Source: JADFRG01 sp964590515
Lineage (GTDB): Bacteria; Chloroflexota; Anaerolineae; Anaerolineales; E44-bin32
DNA length: 17,225 nt
Assembly (NCBI GenBank): GCA_964590515.1
Contig: CAZPZD010000047.1
Coordinates: 1-17,225, forward strand
Direction of reading: 5' to 3'
A program made the translations under genes and the position numbers. The notes beneath the pieces are model-generated. The model saw only the letters and a list, made by a program, of their open reading frames with translations, ran no database searches and was not told where the DNA came from. This document shows, in pieces, positions 7,008 to 14,495 of the stretch (position 1 is the first letter of the stretch; each line of letters starts with the position of its first letter).

Positions 7008-8600
7008 ATGTCAGACAAACTCAAGGGTGATGGTGCGTTCGAGCTCACCTATGCCACGATGTTTGATCCCCCGGAGGAGCTCCACACTCGCTTCGAGTCT
7101 GCCCTTGGAGAGCAAAGGGCCGGGCTTGGGCGTGAGTACGGCATGCTGATCGGCGGCGACGAGGTCCAAAGCGCGGAGCAATTCGAAGACCGATCCCCCA
7201 TCAACCAGGAGTGGATGCTGGGTAAGTTTCAAGCGGGCGGTGAGGCAGAGGCGACTCGGGCCCTGGAGTCTGCCCGTCAGGCGGCTCGCGGCTGGTCGCG
7301 CACCCCCTGGAGAGAGCGGGTCGCAACAATGCGCAGGGTGGCCGACCGGATCGACGAGCGGGTGTACGAGTTAGCGGCCGCCACTTCGCTGGAGGTTGGC
7401 AAGAACCGGATGGAAGCCATAGCTGACGTGGCCGAGGCGGCGGCTCTGATCCGCTATGCCTGCGATCAGATGGAGGCCAACGACGGCTTTGTCCTCCAGA
7501 TGCGGCAAGACCCGCTAAAGGGTTTCTCGGCCCACAACCTCTCGCTGCTGCGACCGTACGGAGTGTGGGTCGTAATCAGCCCGTTCAACTTCCCGGCTGC
7601 CCTGACCGCCGGTCCGGTCGGGGCGGCACTGGTCGCAGGAAACTGCGTGGTGATGAAGCCGGCGACAGACACTCCCTGGACAGTCCGGTTGCTGGCTGAG
7701 TGTTTTCACCAGGGCGGTCTGCCCAAGGGATCAGTGAACTACGTGACCGGCCCGGGAGGCACGCTCGGGGAGGCATTGATTAATAGCCCCCTGGTGGATG
7801 GTGTCACGTTTACCGGTTCATTCAGCGTCGGCATCCACATCTATCGGAAATTCGCCCATGGCAAATACCCCCGGCCGAGTATTCTCGAGATGGGCGGCAA
7901 GAACCCCTCGCTGGTCTCGCGTAATGCAGACCTGGAGCGAGCGGTTTCCGGTATCGTGCGCTCCGCTTTCGGCTTGCAGGGCCAAAAGTGTTCAGCCAAT
8001 TCGAGGATTTACGTCGAGCAAGCAGTCTACGGTCAATTCTTGACCAAGTTCGTCGAAGCCACCCAGGCAATCAAGGTAGGCGACCCCACCGACCGGTCCG
8101 TGTTCATGGGCCCGGTGATCAATCGCAAGGCCTATCAGGATTACAAAGACTACAACGAAGAGCTCTCCGAGGGTGGCCGGTTCTTGAGCGGTGGCCATGT
8201 GCTTACGAACGGGGAGCTGGGGAAGGGGTTTTTCTGTCAACCCACGATCATCTCCGAGGTGGAACCCAGCCATCGACTGTGGAAGCACGAGATGTTCCTG
8301 CCGATCACGATGGTTCACTCCATTGAGAGCTTGGACCAGGGTATGCAACTGGCCAACGATGTGAGCTATGGCCTGACCGCCGGTTTTTACGGCAGTGACG
8401 AAGAGGCCCAGTGGTTCTTTGATCACATCGAAGCCGGGGTGACCTACGCCAATCGGCCGCAGGGTGCGACCACCGGCGCCTGGCCGGGCTTCCAGCCCTT
8501 CGGAGGCTGGAAGGGGTCGGGCTCTTCTGGCAAGAACGCGGGGGGCGTGCACTACCTGCAGCTGTACATGCACGAGCAGATCCAGAGCCTGATCCGTTAG
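7008..8600 (+). CDS. 1-pyrroline-5-carboxylate dehydrogenase-like aldehyde dehydrogenase
   Basis: A 530-residue NAD(P)-dependent aldehyde dehydrogenase, most like RocA/P5CDH, which oxidises glutamate semialdehyde (P5C) to glutamate in proline and arginine breakdown. Visible landmarks are SPFNFP (N194), VVMKPAT (K217), FTGS (268-271), LEMGGKNP with general base E294, and GQKCSA with catalytic C328. The length and the C-terminal FQPFGGWKGSG segment fit the family. The ATG at 7008 has GGAGG eight bases upstream, which decides against the upstream TTG at 6948. No proline dehydrogenase is adjacent, so the enzyme is monofunctional and the substrate assignment is from overall resemblance; another semialdehyde is possible. 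Confidence 0.88.
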   Translation: MSDKLKGDGAFELTYATMFDPPEELHTRFESALGEQRAGLGREYGMLIGGDEVQSAEQFEDRSPINQEWMLGKFQAGGEAEATRALESARQAARGWSRTPWRERVATMRRVADRIDERVYELAAATSLEVGKNRMEAIADVAEAAALIRYACDQMEANDGFVLQMRQDPLKGFSAHNLSLLRPYGVWVVISPFNFPAALTAGPVGAALVAGNCVVMKPATDTPWTVRLLAECFHQGGLPKGSVNYVTGPGGTLGEALINSPLVDGVTFTGSFSVGIHIYRKFAHGKYPRPSILEMGGKNPSLVSRNADLERAVSGIVRSAFGLQGQKCSANSRIYVEQAVYGQFLTKFVEATQAIKVGDPTDRSVFMGPVINRKAYQDYKDYNEELSEGGRFLSGGHVLTNGELGKGFFCQPTIISEVEPSHRLWKHEMFLPITMVHSIESLDQGMQLANDVSYGLTAGFYGSDEEAQWFFDHIEAGVTYANRPQGATTGAWPGFQPFGGWKGSGSSGKNAGGVHYLQLYMHEQIQSLIR

Positions 8601-8641
8601 CGTCGAACACTCCGCCTGCCGCCCGCCATTCGCATGATCCG

Positions 8642-9589
8642 ATGATCGAGAATCCAGTGCCGACCAGCGGATTCTCGCGGCTGTTCATCTCCTTCAACGA
8701 AAGGCGGCTTCGGACTGCCTGGCGGCTGTTGGGTCACACCGCCTTGCTATTGGTATTCGGCGTCGTGTTCTCGATCGCGCTGGCGATCCCGCTGGCAGTG
8801 TTCCAATTTGTCGGCGGTGAGAATCTCACCAATGCGGTCCTGGCGCTGAGCACGGTGGTCTCGCTGCCGGCCGTCACTCTTGCGACTTGGATTGCCCGCA
8901 GGGCGCTGGACCGGCGCTCCTTCCGGTCGCTCGGCTTTGACCGAACGGCGAGCTGGCAGCGTGATCTCTTGGTTGGGTTCGCCATTCCGATACCGCTATT
9001 CGCCCTGATCTTTCTTTTCGAGCTGGGAATGGGCTGGCTCCATTTACAGAGTTGGGGCTGGGCGGAGCGTGGTGTGCTGGCTACGGCGGTCGGGGTGATG
9101 CTCATGCTGCTGGCCTTCGTAGCGGTCGGCTTCTACGAGGAGCTGCTGTTCCGCGGCTACTACCTCCAGAACCTCAAGGATGGTATCAATCCGACGGTCG
9201 CGGTGCTCGCGACCTCGGCTGTCTTTGGGCTGGCGCACCTCGGCAACCTGAATGCTTCCTTGACCTCCACCCTTGGCATCTTTGCTGCCGGACTATTCCT
9301 GGCCTTCGCCTGGCTACGCACCCGGTCCCTGTGGCTGCCGATCGGTATCCATATCGGCTGGAATTTCCTGCAGGGTCCGGTCTTCGGGTTTGAGGTCAGC
9401 GGGAACCCGACCCCCTCCCTGGTCCGGCATGTCGTCAACGGGCCCGAGCTGATTACTGGCGGTGCGTTTGGCCCAGAAGCTGGGTTGCTCGTACTGCCCG
9501 CCATGGCCCTTGGGGCGGGCTTGATCTGGTGGTACACCCGCCATCGAGAGACCGCCACGGGCGTGCCAGCTGTCCCCGAACAGGTTTGA
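8642..9589 (+). CDS. CPBP-family intramembrane metalloprotease
   Basis: A 315-residue polytopic membrane protein of the CPBP (Rce1/Abi-like) family. The three signature motifs are present: FYEELLFRGYYLQ (E166, E167, R171), VFGLAHLGN (H199) and IGIHIGWNFLQG (H237, N241), which together form the intramembrane active site. Bacterial members are linked to protein maturation, bacteriocin immunity or stress, but no substrate is evident here. No clear Shine-Dalgarno sequence precedes the ATG, and the gene starts 41 bases after the ALDH stop, so it may be co-transcribed with it. Confidence 0.93.
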   Translation: MIENPVPTSGFSRLFISFNERRLRTAWRLLGHTALLLVFGVVFSIALAIPLAVFQFVGGENLTNAVLALSTVVSLPAVTLATWIARRALDRRSFRSLGFDRTASWQRDLLVGFAIPIPLFALIFLFELGMGWLHLQSWGWAERGVLATAVGVMLMLLAFVAVGFYEELLFRGYYLQNLKDGINPTVAVLATSAVFGLAHLGNLNASLTSTLGIFAAGLFLAFAWLRTRSLWLPIGIHIGWNFLQGPVFGFEVSGNPTPSLVRHVVNGPELITGGAFGPEAGLLVLPAMALGAGLIWWYTRHRETATGVPAVPEQV

Positions 9590-9649
9590 GCGCGCCCCCC
9601 TCCCCCGCAGCTAGCCCTACACTCTTACTTCCCCCGCAAATCTGGCGCC

Positions 9650-9678
9650 TTGACTCAGTAGCACATGTGTTCTATACT
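9650..9678 (+). promoter_or_regulatory. Strong sigma-70 type promoter
   Basis: TTGACT (9650-9655) and TATACT (9673-9678) are separated by 17 bases, each matching five of six consensus positions. The predicted start, at about 9685, gives a short leader before GGGAGG (9703-9708) and the ATG at 9715. Confidence 0.85.
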
Positions 9679-9700
9679 TCTGCAATCGAACAAACGTGCT
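9660..9700 (+). promoter_or_regulatory. Inverted operator pair resembling SOS boxes
   Basis: AGCACATGTGTTC (9660-9672, in the -35/-10 spacer) and GAACAAACGTGCT (9688-9700, over the start site) are inverted copies pairing at 11 of 13 positions around the -10 box. Read in one orientation both are GAAC-N4-GTGC, one base from the Gram-positive LexA pattern GAAC-N4-GTTC. The placement is that of a repressor site. The identity of the regulator is inferred. Confidence 0.6.
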
Positions 9701-9714
9701 AAGGGAGGTGCGCT

Positions 9715-10350
9715 ATGTCGGTCTATGCGGAGCAGTTGAGGCAAGTCGGAGGGTCGGCGAGCAGAGTTCGGCCGTGGGTCGGCCTGCTGCGCAGCGAGCG
9801 GGATCGGATTTTCACCTTGATCATGCTCGCGGCCTTGGTGACCTTCGAGCTGTTCAACTTCAGCACCACGGAGTTCGCGCTCAAGGATCTGCTGGGCGGC
9901 CTGCGGTTGGGTACCGCCCAGTGGGCGACGATTCTTGCGATAGCCTTCAGCGCAGTCGATTTCGCCGGAGTGGCCTGGCTGTTCTCCCCCAAACAGGGTG
10001 CCCGGGTCGAGGCCTGGTATCTGGTGGGTGCCTGGCTGCTGGCGGCTACCATGAATGCGACCCTGACCTGGTGGTCGGTCTCGCTCGCCCTACTGCAGCA
10101 TGAGTCATTGGGCAATGAGATCATCGCTCGCGAGACCCTGCTCTCCAGCGCGCCGGTCTTTGTGGCCGGACTGATCTGGTTGCTGCGGGTGCTGCTGATC
10201 GGCAGTTTTACGCTGGCCTCTCGCCGCCCCTCAGGGGCTGAACTGCAGCCTGCGGTCTCAACTGCTGCGATAGCGCCCATGGCGCCCACAAATAGGGTTG
10301 ACAGGTCGGCTAGGCGAACCCTGATCGCCCGGCCGATCCGCCAACGATAG
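9715..10350 (+). CDS. Four-helix membrane protein of unknown function
   Basis: I do not recognise this 211-residue protein. It has a charged N-terminus, four predicted membrane segments (about 32-50, 70-91, 101-128, 143-167) and a basic, probably cytoplasmic tail of about 43 residues rich in Arg, Ala and Pro. No catalytic motif or signal peptide is evident. The start is firm: GGGAGG six bases before the ATG. It is the first gene of a unit with the lytic transglycosylase nine bases downstream, under the strong promoter with the inverted GAAC-N4-GTGC sites, so it is probably inducible and may act at the envelope. Confidence 0.85.
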   Translation: MSVYAEQLRQVGGSASRVRPWVGLLRSERDRIFTLIMLAALVTFELFNFSTTEFALKDLLGGLRLGTAQWATILAIAFSAVDFAGVAWLFSPKQGARVEAWYLVGAWLLAATMNATLTWWSVSLALLQHESLGNEIIARETLLSSAPVFVAGLIWLLRVLLIGSFTLASRRPSGAELQPAVSTAAIAPMAPTNRVDRSARRTLIARPIRQR

Positions 10351-10359
10351 ATCCCCGAA

Positions 10360-11010
10360 ATGCGGCCGGCGCGGGCGGTCGTCTGGCTGCCAGTCATCCT
10401 GGCAGCCAGTTTTCCCATCGGGCTGCTGACTGCCTGGACGGCTGCGCTGCCCGACCGGGTCTCGGCGCCACCGTCGGAGCCGCAGCCAGTTACCAGGTCC
10501 CTTCAGGTGAACGCCCCCGTCTCGGCGGCCTTCACGGCCGAGGTGCAGTACTGGGCCCCCGATATTGGGCGCTGGTCAGTTGAATTCGGTCTGCCGGCGG
10601 ACTTGATCGCGACCGTCATGCAGATCGAGTCCTGTGGGCATCCTGAGGTGGAATCGACAGCCGGCGCGCTGGGCCTCTTCCAAGTCATGCCGTTCCATTT
10701 TGGCGCCGGCGAGGATCCCCTGCTGCCCGAAGTCAACGCCGCTAGAGGCTTGGGCTACCTTGCCCGGGGGTTTGAATTGGCGGACGGTGAGCTCGCCCTC
10801 ACTCTCGCCGGATACAACGGCGGGCATGGGGTCATCGGCCGACCCTCGGCGGACTGGCCCGCCGAAACCCAGCGCTACGTGAGTTGGGGCACCCAGATAA
10901 TGACCGATCTTCGGGAAGGGGCGCTACCCAGCCCCGGCCTCGCGGCCTGGTTGGACGCCGGCGGGGCCAGCCTTTGTCGGCGGGCGGCCGCCGCTCTCGG
11001 GATCGATTGA
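10360..11010 (+). CDS. Lytic transglycosylase, SLT domain
   Basis: A 216-residue exported or membrane-anchored peptidoglycan-cleaving enzyme. An N-terminal hydrophobic segment (about 7-29) is followed by a Pro-rich linker and an SLT domain (about 60-165) containing VMQIESCGHP with the catalytic E90, AGALGLFQVMP (101-111) and AGYNGGHG (150-157), the standard goose-lysozyme-like signature. It starts nine bases after the upstream stop without a clear ribosome-binding site, so its translation is probably coupled. The C-terminal tail of about 40 residues has no recognised motif. Confidence 0.93.
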   Translation: MRPARAVVWLPVILAASFPIGLLTAWTAALPDRVSAPPSEPQPVTRSLQVNAPVSAAFTAEVQYWAPDIGRWSVEFGLPADLIATVMQIESCGHPEVESTAGALGLFQVMPFHFGAGEDPLLPEVNAARGLGYLARGFELADGELALTLAGYNGGHGVIGRPSADWPAETQRYVSWGTQIMTDLREGALPSPGLAAWLDAGGASLCRRAAAALGID

Positions 11011-11060
11011 TTCCTAGGAGGTCTGCTCCCGGGTTGCTGTGTTTGGAGGGAGCCCCAACC

Positions 11061-12458
11061 TCAGACCGCAATGGGTGAAGGCTTTACAGAGTTTTCACCC
11101 ACCTGCGGCAGCCAGACTGAGAAGGTCGTCCCCTTCCCCACTTCTGAGGCGACCTCGATCCGGCCATTGTGACTGCGGGTAATCCAATAGGCAATCGAGA
11201 GTCCGAGCCCAGCGCCCCCAAGATCGCTGCGTCTACGAGCGGGGTCAATTCGATAGAAGCGCTCAAAGATGTGGGGCAGCTCCTCCTGGGGCATCCCACG
11301 TCCGGTGTCTGACACTGTCAGCCGAGCCCAGCCCTCCACACAACCCAGGGACAGAGTCACCACCCCACCGGATCCAGTGTGATCGAGCGCATTGGCGACC
11401 AGATTCAGAAACACCTGCTTTAGCCGGTCCTTATCCCCCCGCACCTGGACCTGCTCTTCCCGCCCGATTTCCACCCGCACTCCGTTCGAAGCCAAAACCT
11501 TGGCTTGCTTGAACACTTCCAACATCAGGGTGTCGAGCTCAATCGGTTCCATCGCCAGCGGCAGGCGACCCGATTCGGCCTGGGCCAACAACAGCAAATC
11601 GTTCACCATCCGCGACATCCGATCGACTTCGGCCTTAATAGCCTCCAGCGACTCGGGGTCGGCGGTTTTCATCCGCCGAATCAAATCCACGTTGCCTCGA
11701 ATGGTGGTGAGCGGGGTTCGCAGCTCGTGGGACACATCGGCCAGGAACCGCCGCTGGGTCTCGAACAGCCCCTCTAGCCGCTCAAGGGTCTCATTAAACG
11801 CCAGAGTCAACCGGCCGACTTCGCCCCTCGCTGGGCCGGCCAGCGGGATACGCCGCGAAAGATCATCGGCCCGCGTGATCTGCTCGGCCGTTTCGGTGGC
11901 TCGATCCAACGGTCGCAGGGCCGCCCCAGCGGTCGACCAACCTACCAGTCCCGCCACTGCCACCGCGATGACTCCTCCCACCACCATCAGAATCAGAAGA
12001 TTACTCAACGCCTGGCGCACCGTCGCCAGAGAATTGGCCAACTGCAGGTAGCCGACAACCCTGTTTTCCGGCTGGGCGATTAGCGGATAGGTCAGTACTC
12101 GGTATTCGGACTCTTCCAGCATGACGTTCCGGTAGCGAGCAGTGGTCAACCCGGGGGCCATCTCGTCAAGCGGCAAATCCTCCAATCCAGGGGCCTGAAC
12201 GGCAAGCACGCCATCAGATTGCCAGACTTGAACTTGCGCCTCGGCGGTGAGGTTCAGCGCCAAGGAAGGGAATCCGATCACACCGTCCATGGTCCGGATC
12301 GCGGCACTGCGGATATCGGAGGCGGTCGAGACCAACGAATCATCGACCTGCTTGGTCAGCAAGTAGGAGAGCAGCAGGTAAACCGCAGTCCCGAACAGGA
12401 ACAGCACGCCGGTCAGCAGACCGCTGTACCAGAGGGTCAGCCGCGCCCGCAGGGTCAC
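11061..12458 (-). CDS. HAMP-domain sensor histidine kinase
   Basis: A 465-residue membrane sensor. Two membrane helices (about 10-33 and 152-175) flank an extracytoplasmic sensor region of about 118 residues. Then come a HAMP domain (about 175-230), the H box DVSHELRTPLTT (H244), N box NLVANALDHT (N352), G1 DTGRGM (384-389), F box FERFYR (398-403) and G2 GAGLGL (415-420). It autophosphorylates H244 and passes phosphate to the adjacent response regulator. Its ATG overlaps the regulator stop (ATGA, 12455-12458), indicating translational coupling. The stimulus cannot be predicted. The type resembles MprB/CssS-like envelope-stress sensors, which is only a general likeness. Confidence 0.95.
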   Translation of the reverse strand: MTLRARLTLWYSGLLTGVLFLFGTAVYLLLSYLLTKQVDDSLVSTASDIRSAAIRTMDGVIGFPSLALNLTAEAQVQVWQSDGVLAVQAPGLEDLPLDEMAPGLTTARYRNVMLEESEYRVLTYPLIAQPENRVVGYLQLANSLATVRQALSNLLILMVVGGVIAVAVAGLVGWSTAGAALRPLDRATETAEQITRADDLSRRIPLAGPARGEVGRLTLAFNETLERLEGLFETQRRFLADVSHELRTPLTTIRGNVDLIRRMKTADPESLEAIKAEVDRMSRMVNDLLLLAQAESGRLPLAMEPIELDTLMLEVFKQAKVLASNGVRVEIGREEQVQVRGDKDRLKQVFLNLVANALDHTGSGGVVTLSLGCVEGWARLTVSDTGRGMPQEELPHIFERFYRIDPARRRSDLGGAGLGLSIAYWITRSHNGRIEVASEVGKGTTFSVWLPQVGENSVKPSPIAV

Positions 12459-13135
12459 GACTCCTCCCGCATCACGTAGCCCACCCCACGAACGGTGTGG
12501 ATCAGCCGCGGTTCCGTGGCGGCCTCAGTCTTCTGACGGAGGTAGCGAACGTAAACTTCGATGATGTTGCTCTCCCCGCCGAAGTCGTATCCCCACACCC
12601 GATCGTAGATCTGGTCTCGAGTTAGAACCTGCCGCGGATGACGCAGGAAGAGTTCAAGCAGCTCGTATTCTTTCGCAGTGAGAGCGATCTCGCGGCTGCC
12701 CCGGAAGGCCTGATGGGTGCCGGTATCCAAGCGCAGGTCGGCGAAGGAAATTGACTCCGGCCCCTCCTCCGGCTTCGCCCGCCGCAGCAGGGCCCGCACC
12801 CTGGCTAACAGCTCTTCGAGATCGAATGGTTTGACCAGGTAATCATCGGCCCCGGCATCGAGCCCCTCCACCCGGTCGGCCACCGCGTCCCTTGCGGTGA
12901 GCATCAAGATCGGGACCGGGCCGCCCGAGCGCAGCCTGCGGCACACTTCGAGGCCATCCAGGCCGGGCAACATCCAATCCAACACGACCAGATCGGGCGG
13001 CCGCTCGCGGGCCTTCAGCAGGCCTTCCGGGCCGTTGGCGGCGGTGTCCACCGAGTAACCCTCATAGGCCAGTCCACGTCGGAGCAGCTGGAGGATGCTG
13101 GCGTCATCCTCGATCACCAAGATGTGCTCACGCAT
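12455..13135 (-). CDS. OmpR/PhoB-family response regulator
   Basis: A 226-residue cytoplasmic transcription factor. The receiver domain (1-118) has the acidic pocket EDD (9-11), phosphoacceptor D53 in VVLDWMLPG, and LVKPFD containing the conserved Lys. The C-terminal winged helix (about 128-222) has LTAKEYELLELFLRHP, the recognition region GGESNIIEVYVRYLRQK and the closing HTVRGVGYVM hairpin. It precedes and overlaps its kinase. It is on the same strand as rplL, separated by a hairpin-rich spacer, so it probably has its own promoter, though none is obvious in the 30 bases before the ATG. Confidence 0.96.
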   Translation of the reverse strand: MREHILVIEDDASILQLLRRGLAYEGYSVDTAANGPEGLLKARERPPDLVVLDWMLPGLDGLEVCRRLRSGGPVPILMLTARDAVADRVEGLDAGADDYLVKPFDLEELLARVRALLRRAKPEEGPESISFADLRLDTGTHQAFRGSREIALTAKEYELLELFLRHPRQVLTRDQIYDRVWGYDFGGESNIIEVYVRYLRQKTEAATEPRLIHTVRGVGYVMREES

Positions 13136-13184
13136 CCCAACTATGGTACCGCGGACGTCTGGTTGCTGAAGGGTTGTGCCGGGA

Positions 13185-13214
13185 AAAGGACGGGCTGTCC
13201 ACTGCGGACAGCCC
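13185..13214 (-). terminator. Probable terminator of the rplJ-rplL unit
   Basis: A perfect 9-bp stem GGGCTGTCC/GGACAGCCC (13192-13214) with a five-base loop is followed on the minus strand by GTCCTTTT. It lies about 100 bases after the rplL stop and before the response regulator gene. Confidence 0.7.
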
Positions 13215-13220
13215 CGGCGG

Positions 13221-13277
13221 CAAACGGCAAAAGCCGTTTGGTGAATATTGGGTGAGAGCCGGCGGCGAGTCGCCGCC
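13221..13277 (-). repeat. Two further perfect hairpins after rplL
   Basis: CAAACGGC-AAAA-GCCGTTTG (13221-13240) is a perfect 8-bp stem, and GGCGGCG-AGT-CGCCGCC (13261-13277) a perfect 7-bp stem. With the terminator hairpin they form three stem-loops within about 90 bases. Neither has a T tract, so they may protect the rplL mRNA 3' end or assist termination. Confidence 0.6.
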
Positions 13278-13311
13278 AGCTAAGTTCTGGAATCCACGAA
13301 ACCCTACAGGC

Positions 13312-13692
13312 TCAGGATACTTCGACCGTCGCGCCTGCGGCCTCCAGTTTCGACTTGGCGTTCTGGGAGGCCTCCTTGCTTGCACCCTCCAGGACTTTGG
13401 CCCCGGCTGTCTCTGCCAGATCTTTGGCGTCCTTGAGCCCCAAGGTAGTTATCTGGCGGATCGCCTTAATGACGTCGATCTTCTTCGGGCCAATATCTTT
13501 CAATACCACCAGGAATTCGGTCTGCTCCTCGGCCGGCTCGGCATCGGCGGCCGCCGCCATTGTCGGTGCAGCCATCATCATGGGGGCCGCGGCCGAGACC
13601 CCCCACTGCTCCTCCAGCATCTTGGTCAATTCGGCCGCTTCCAGGACGGTCAGATTTCCAAGTTGGTCCGCGATCTTCTTCAAGTCAGTCAT
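13312..13692 (-). CDS. rplL: Ribosomal protein L7/L12
   Basis: A 126-residue stalk protein that recruits translation factors to the 50S subunit. The N-terminal dimerisation domain (LKKIADQLGNLTVLEAAELT) binds L10, a Met/Ala-rich hinge (about 34-52) follows, and the C-terminal domain has EFLVVLKDIGPKKIDVIKAI and the KDAKDLAETA helix. The length is normal for the family. AGGAG lies upstream of the ATG. It is the last gene of the ribosomal block and shares a transcript with rplJ. Confidence 0.98.
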   Translation of the reverse strand: MTDLKKIADQLGNLTVLEAAELTKMLEEQWGVSAAAPMMMAAPTMAAAADAEPAEEQTEFLVVLKDIGPKKIDVIKAIRQITTLGLKDAKDLAETAGAKVLEGASKEASQNAKSKLEAAGATVEVS

Positions 13693-13748
13693 CGTTGCAT
13701 TCTCCTTCGTATGGGTTGTGTGCCTATAAGACTTGTCGACATCGCCGC

Positions 13749-14282
13749 TCAGGCGGCCTCCGGACTCTTGCTCTGAGAATAGGCGTGGATCACGCCGGCC
13801 AATCCTCTCAAGGCCGCCGCCAACACCCCGGCCGCCTGGCTGGCAGGCGTGGTCAGCAACCCGAGCAATTGGGCCCGCACGACCGGCAACGGCGGGAGTT
13901 CAGCCAGCCGTATCACCTGCGCCCCGTCATACAAGCTTCCTTCGATGAGCCCGGCTTTGACCTGCATCCCCGGATTCTCTCGGCTGAGATCCACGATCAG
14001 CTTGGCGAGGGCAGGACCATCTTCGACCGCAAAACCGATCGCAGTTGGGCCGTGCCTCAACGCCTCTGGGACGGGAAGCTTCAGCTCTTTGAAGGCCAAT
14101 CCCATCAAGCTGTTCTTGACGATGTGGAACTCGCCCCCGAGCTCTCGGATCTGATTGCGCAGCCCTTCCAGCTGCTTCACGGAGAGGCCGGAATAGGAGG
14201 CCAGGATCATCGCCCTCGACCGACTGGCCAACTCCTGGTACTGAGCCACCAGGGCTTGCTTGCGTGCTTTGGTGATCGCCAA
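13749..14282 (-). CDS. rplJ: Ribosomal protein L10
   Basis: A 177-residue stalk base protein that anchors L7/L12 dimers to 23S rRNA. The N-terminal ITKARKQALVAQYQELA and SYSGLSVKQLEGLRNQIRE and the later FHIVKNSLMGLAF are typical. The start is a TTG at 14282 with AAAGGA seven bases upstream. It is preceded by its own leader and attenuator, through which L10 (with L12) represses the rplJ-rplL segment. Confidence 0.97.
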   Translation of the reverse strand: MAITKARKQALVAQYQELASRSRAMILASYSGLSVKQLEGLRNQIRELGGEFHIVKNSLMGLAFKELKLPVPEALRHGPTAIGFAVEDGPALAKLIVDLSRENPGMQVKAGLIEGSLYDGAQVIRLAELPPLPVVRAQLLGLLTTPASQAAGVLAAALRGLAGVIHAYSQSKSPEAA

Positions 14283-14304
14283 CCTCTTATCCTTTCACTC
14301 GAAC

Positions 14305-14435
14305 GAAAAAGCCTTTACCGTCGCAGGTTGCTCCGGCAAAGGCTCGCCTCTCCGATCGGATCGGAAATCGTCCTTCACCTCGGCAGGAAATTGAGCTCCG
14401 CGGAACGGAACGCCTGCTGTCTCGGGTGAATCAGC
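14305..14435 (-). ncRNA. L10 leader (autoregulatory mRNA structure) with attenuator
   Basis: On the minus strand, CCGAGACAGCAGGCG (about 14426-14412) and CCTGCCGAGGTG (about 14387-14376) are the two conserved arms of the bacterial L10 leader, which mimics the L10 site on 23S rRNA. The arms pair through CAGCAGG/CCTGCCG. A terminator hairpin follows at once. Excess L10-L12 complex should bind here and reduce rplJ-rplL expression, as known for this leader class. Confidence 0.88.
14306..14343 (-). terminator. Attenuator terminator in the L10 leader
   Basis: A 10-bp stem GCCTTTGCCG/CGGTAAAGGC (one G-U pair, 14311-14343) is followed on the minus strand by TTTTT, about 24 bases before the rplJ start. 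Its place between the L10-binding structure and the gene fits transcription attenuation. Confidence 0.85.
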
Positions 14436-14495
14436 TTGACTGGTTCGCTCCGCCTTCGATCCCACTGAAAGTCCAGCGGTCGGATCGTCGGCGGA

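Noticed and set aside
13560..14429. A 289-codon plus-strand frame over rplL and rplJ
   Set aside because: It is antisense to two clear ribosomal protein genes and to the L10 leader, and its product has no recognisable features.
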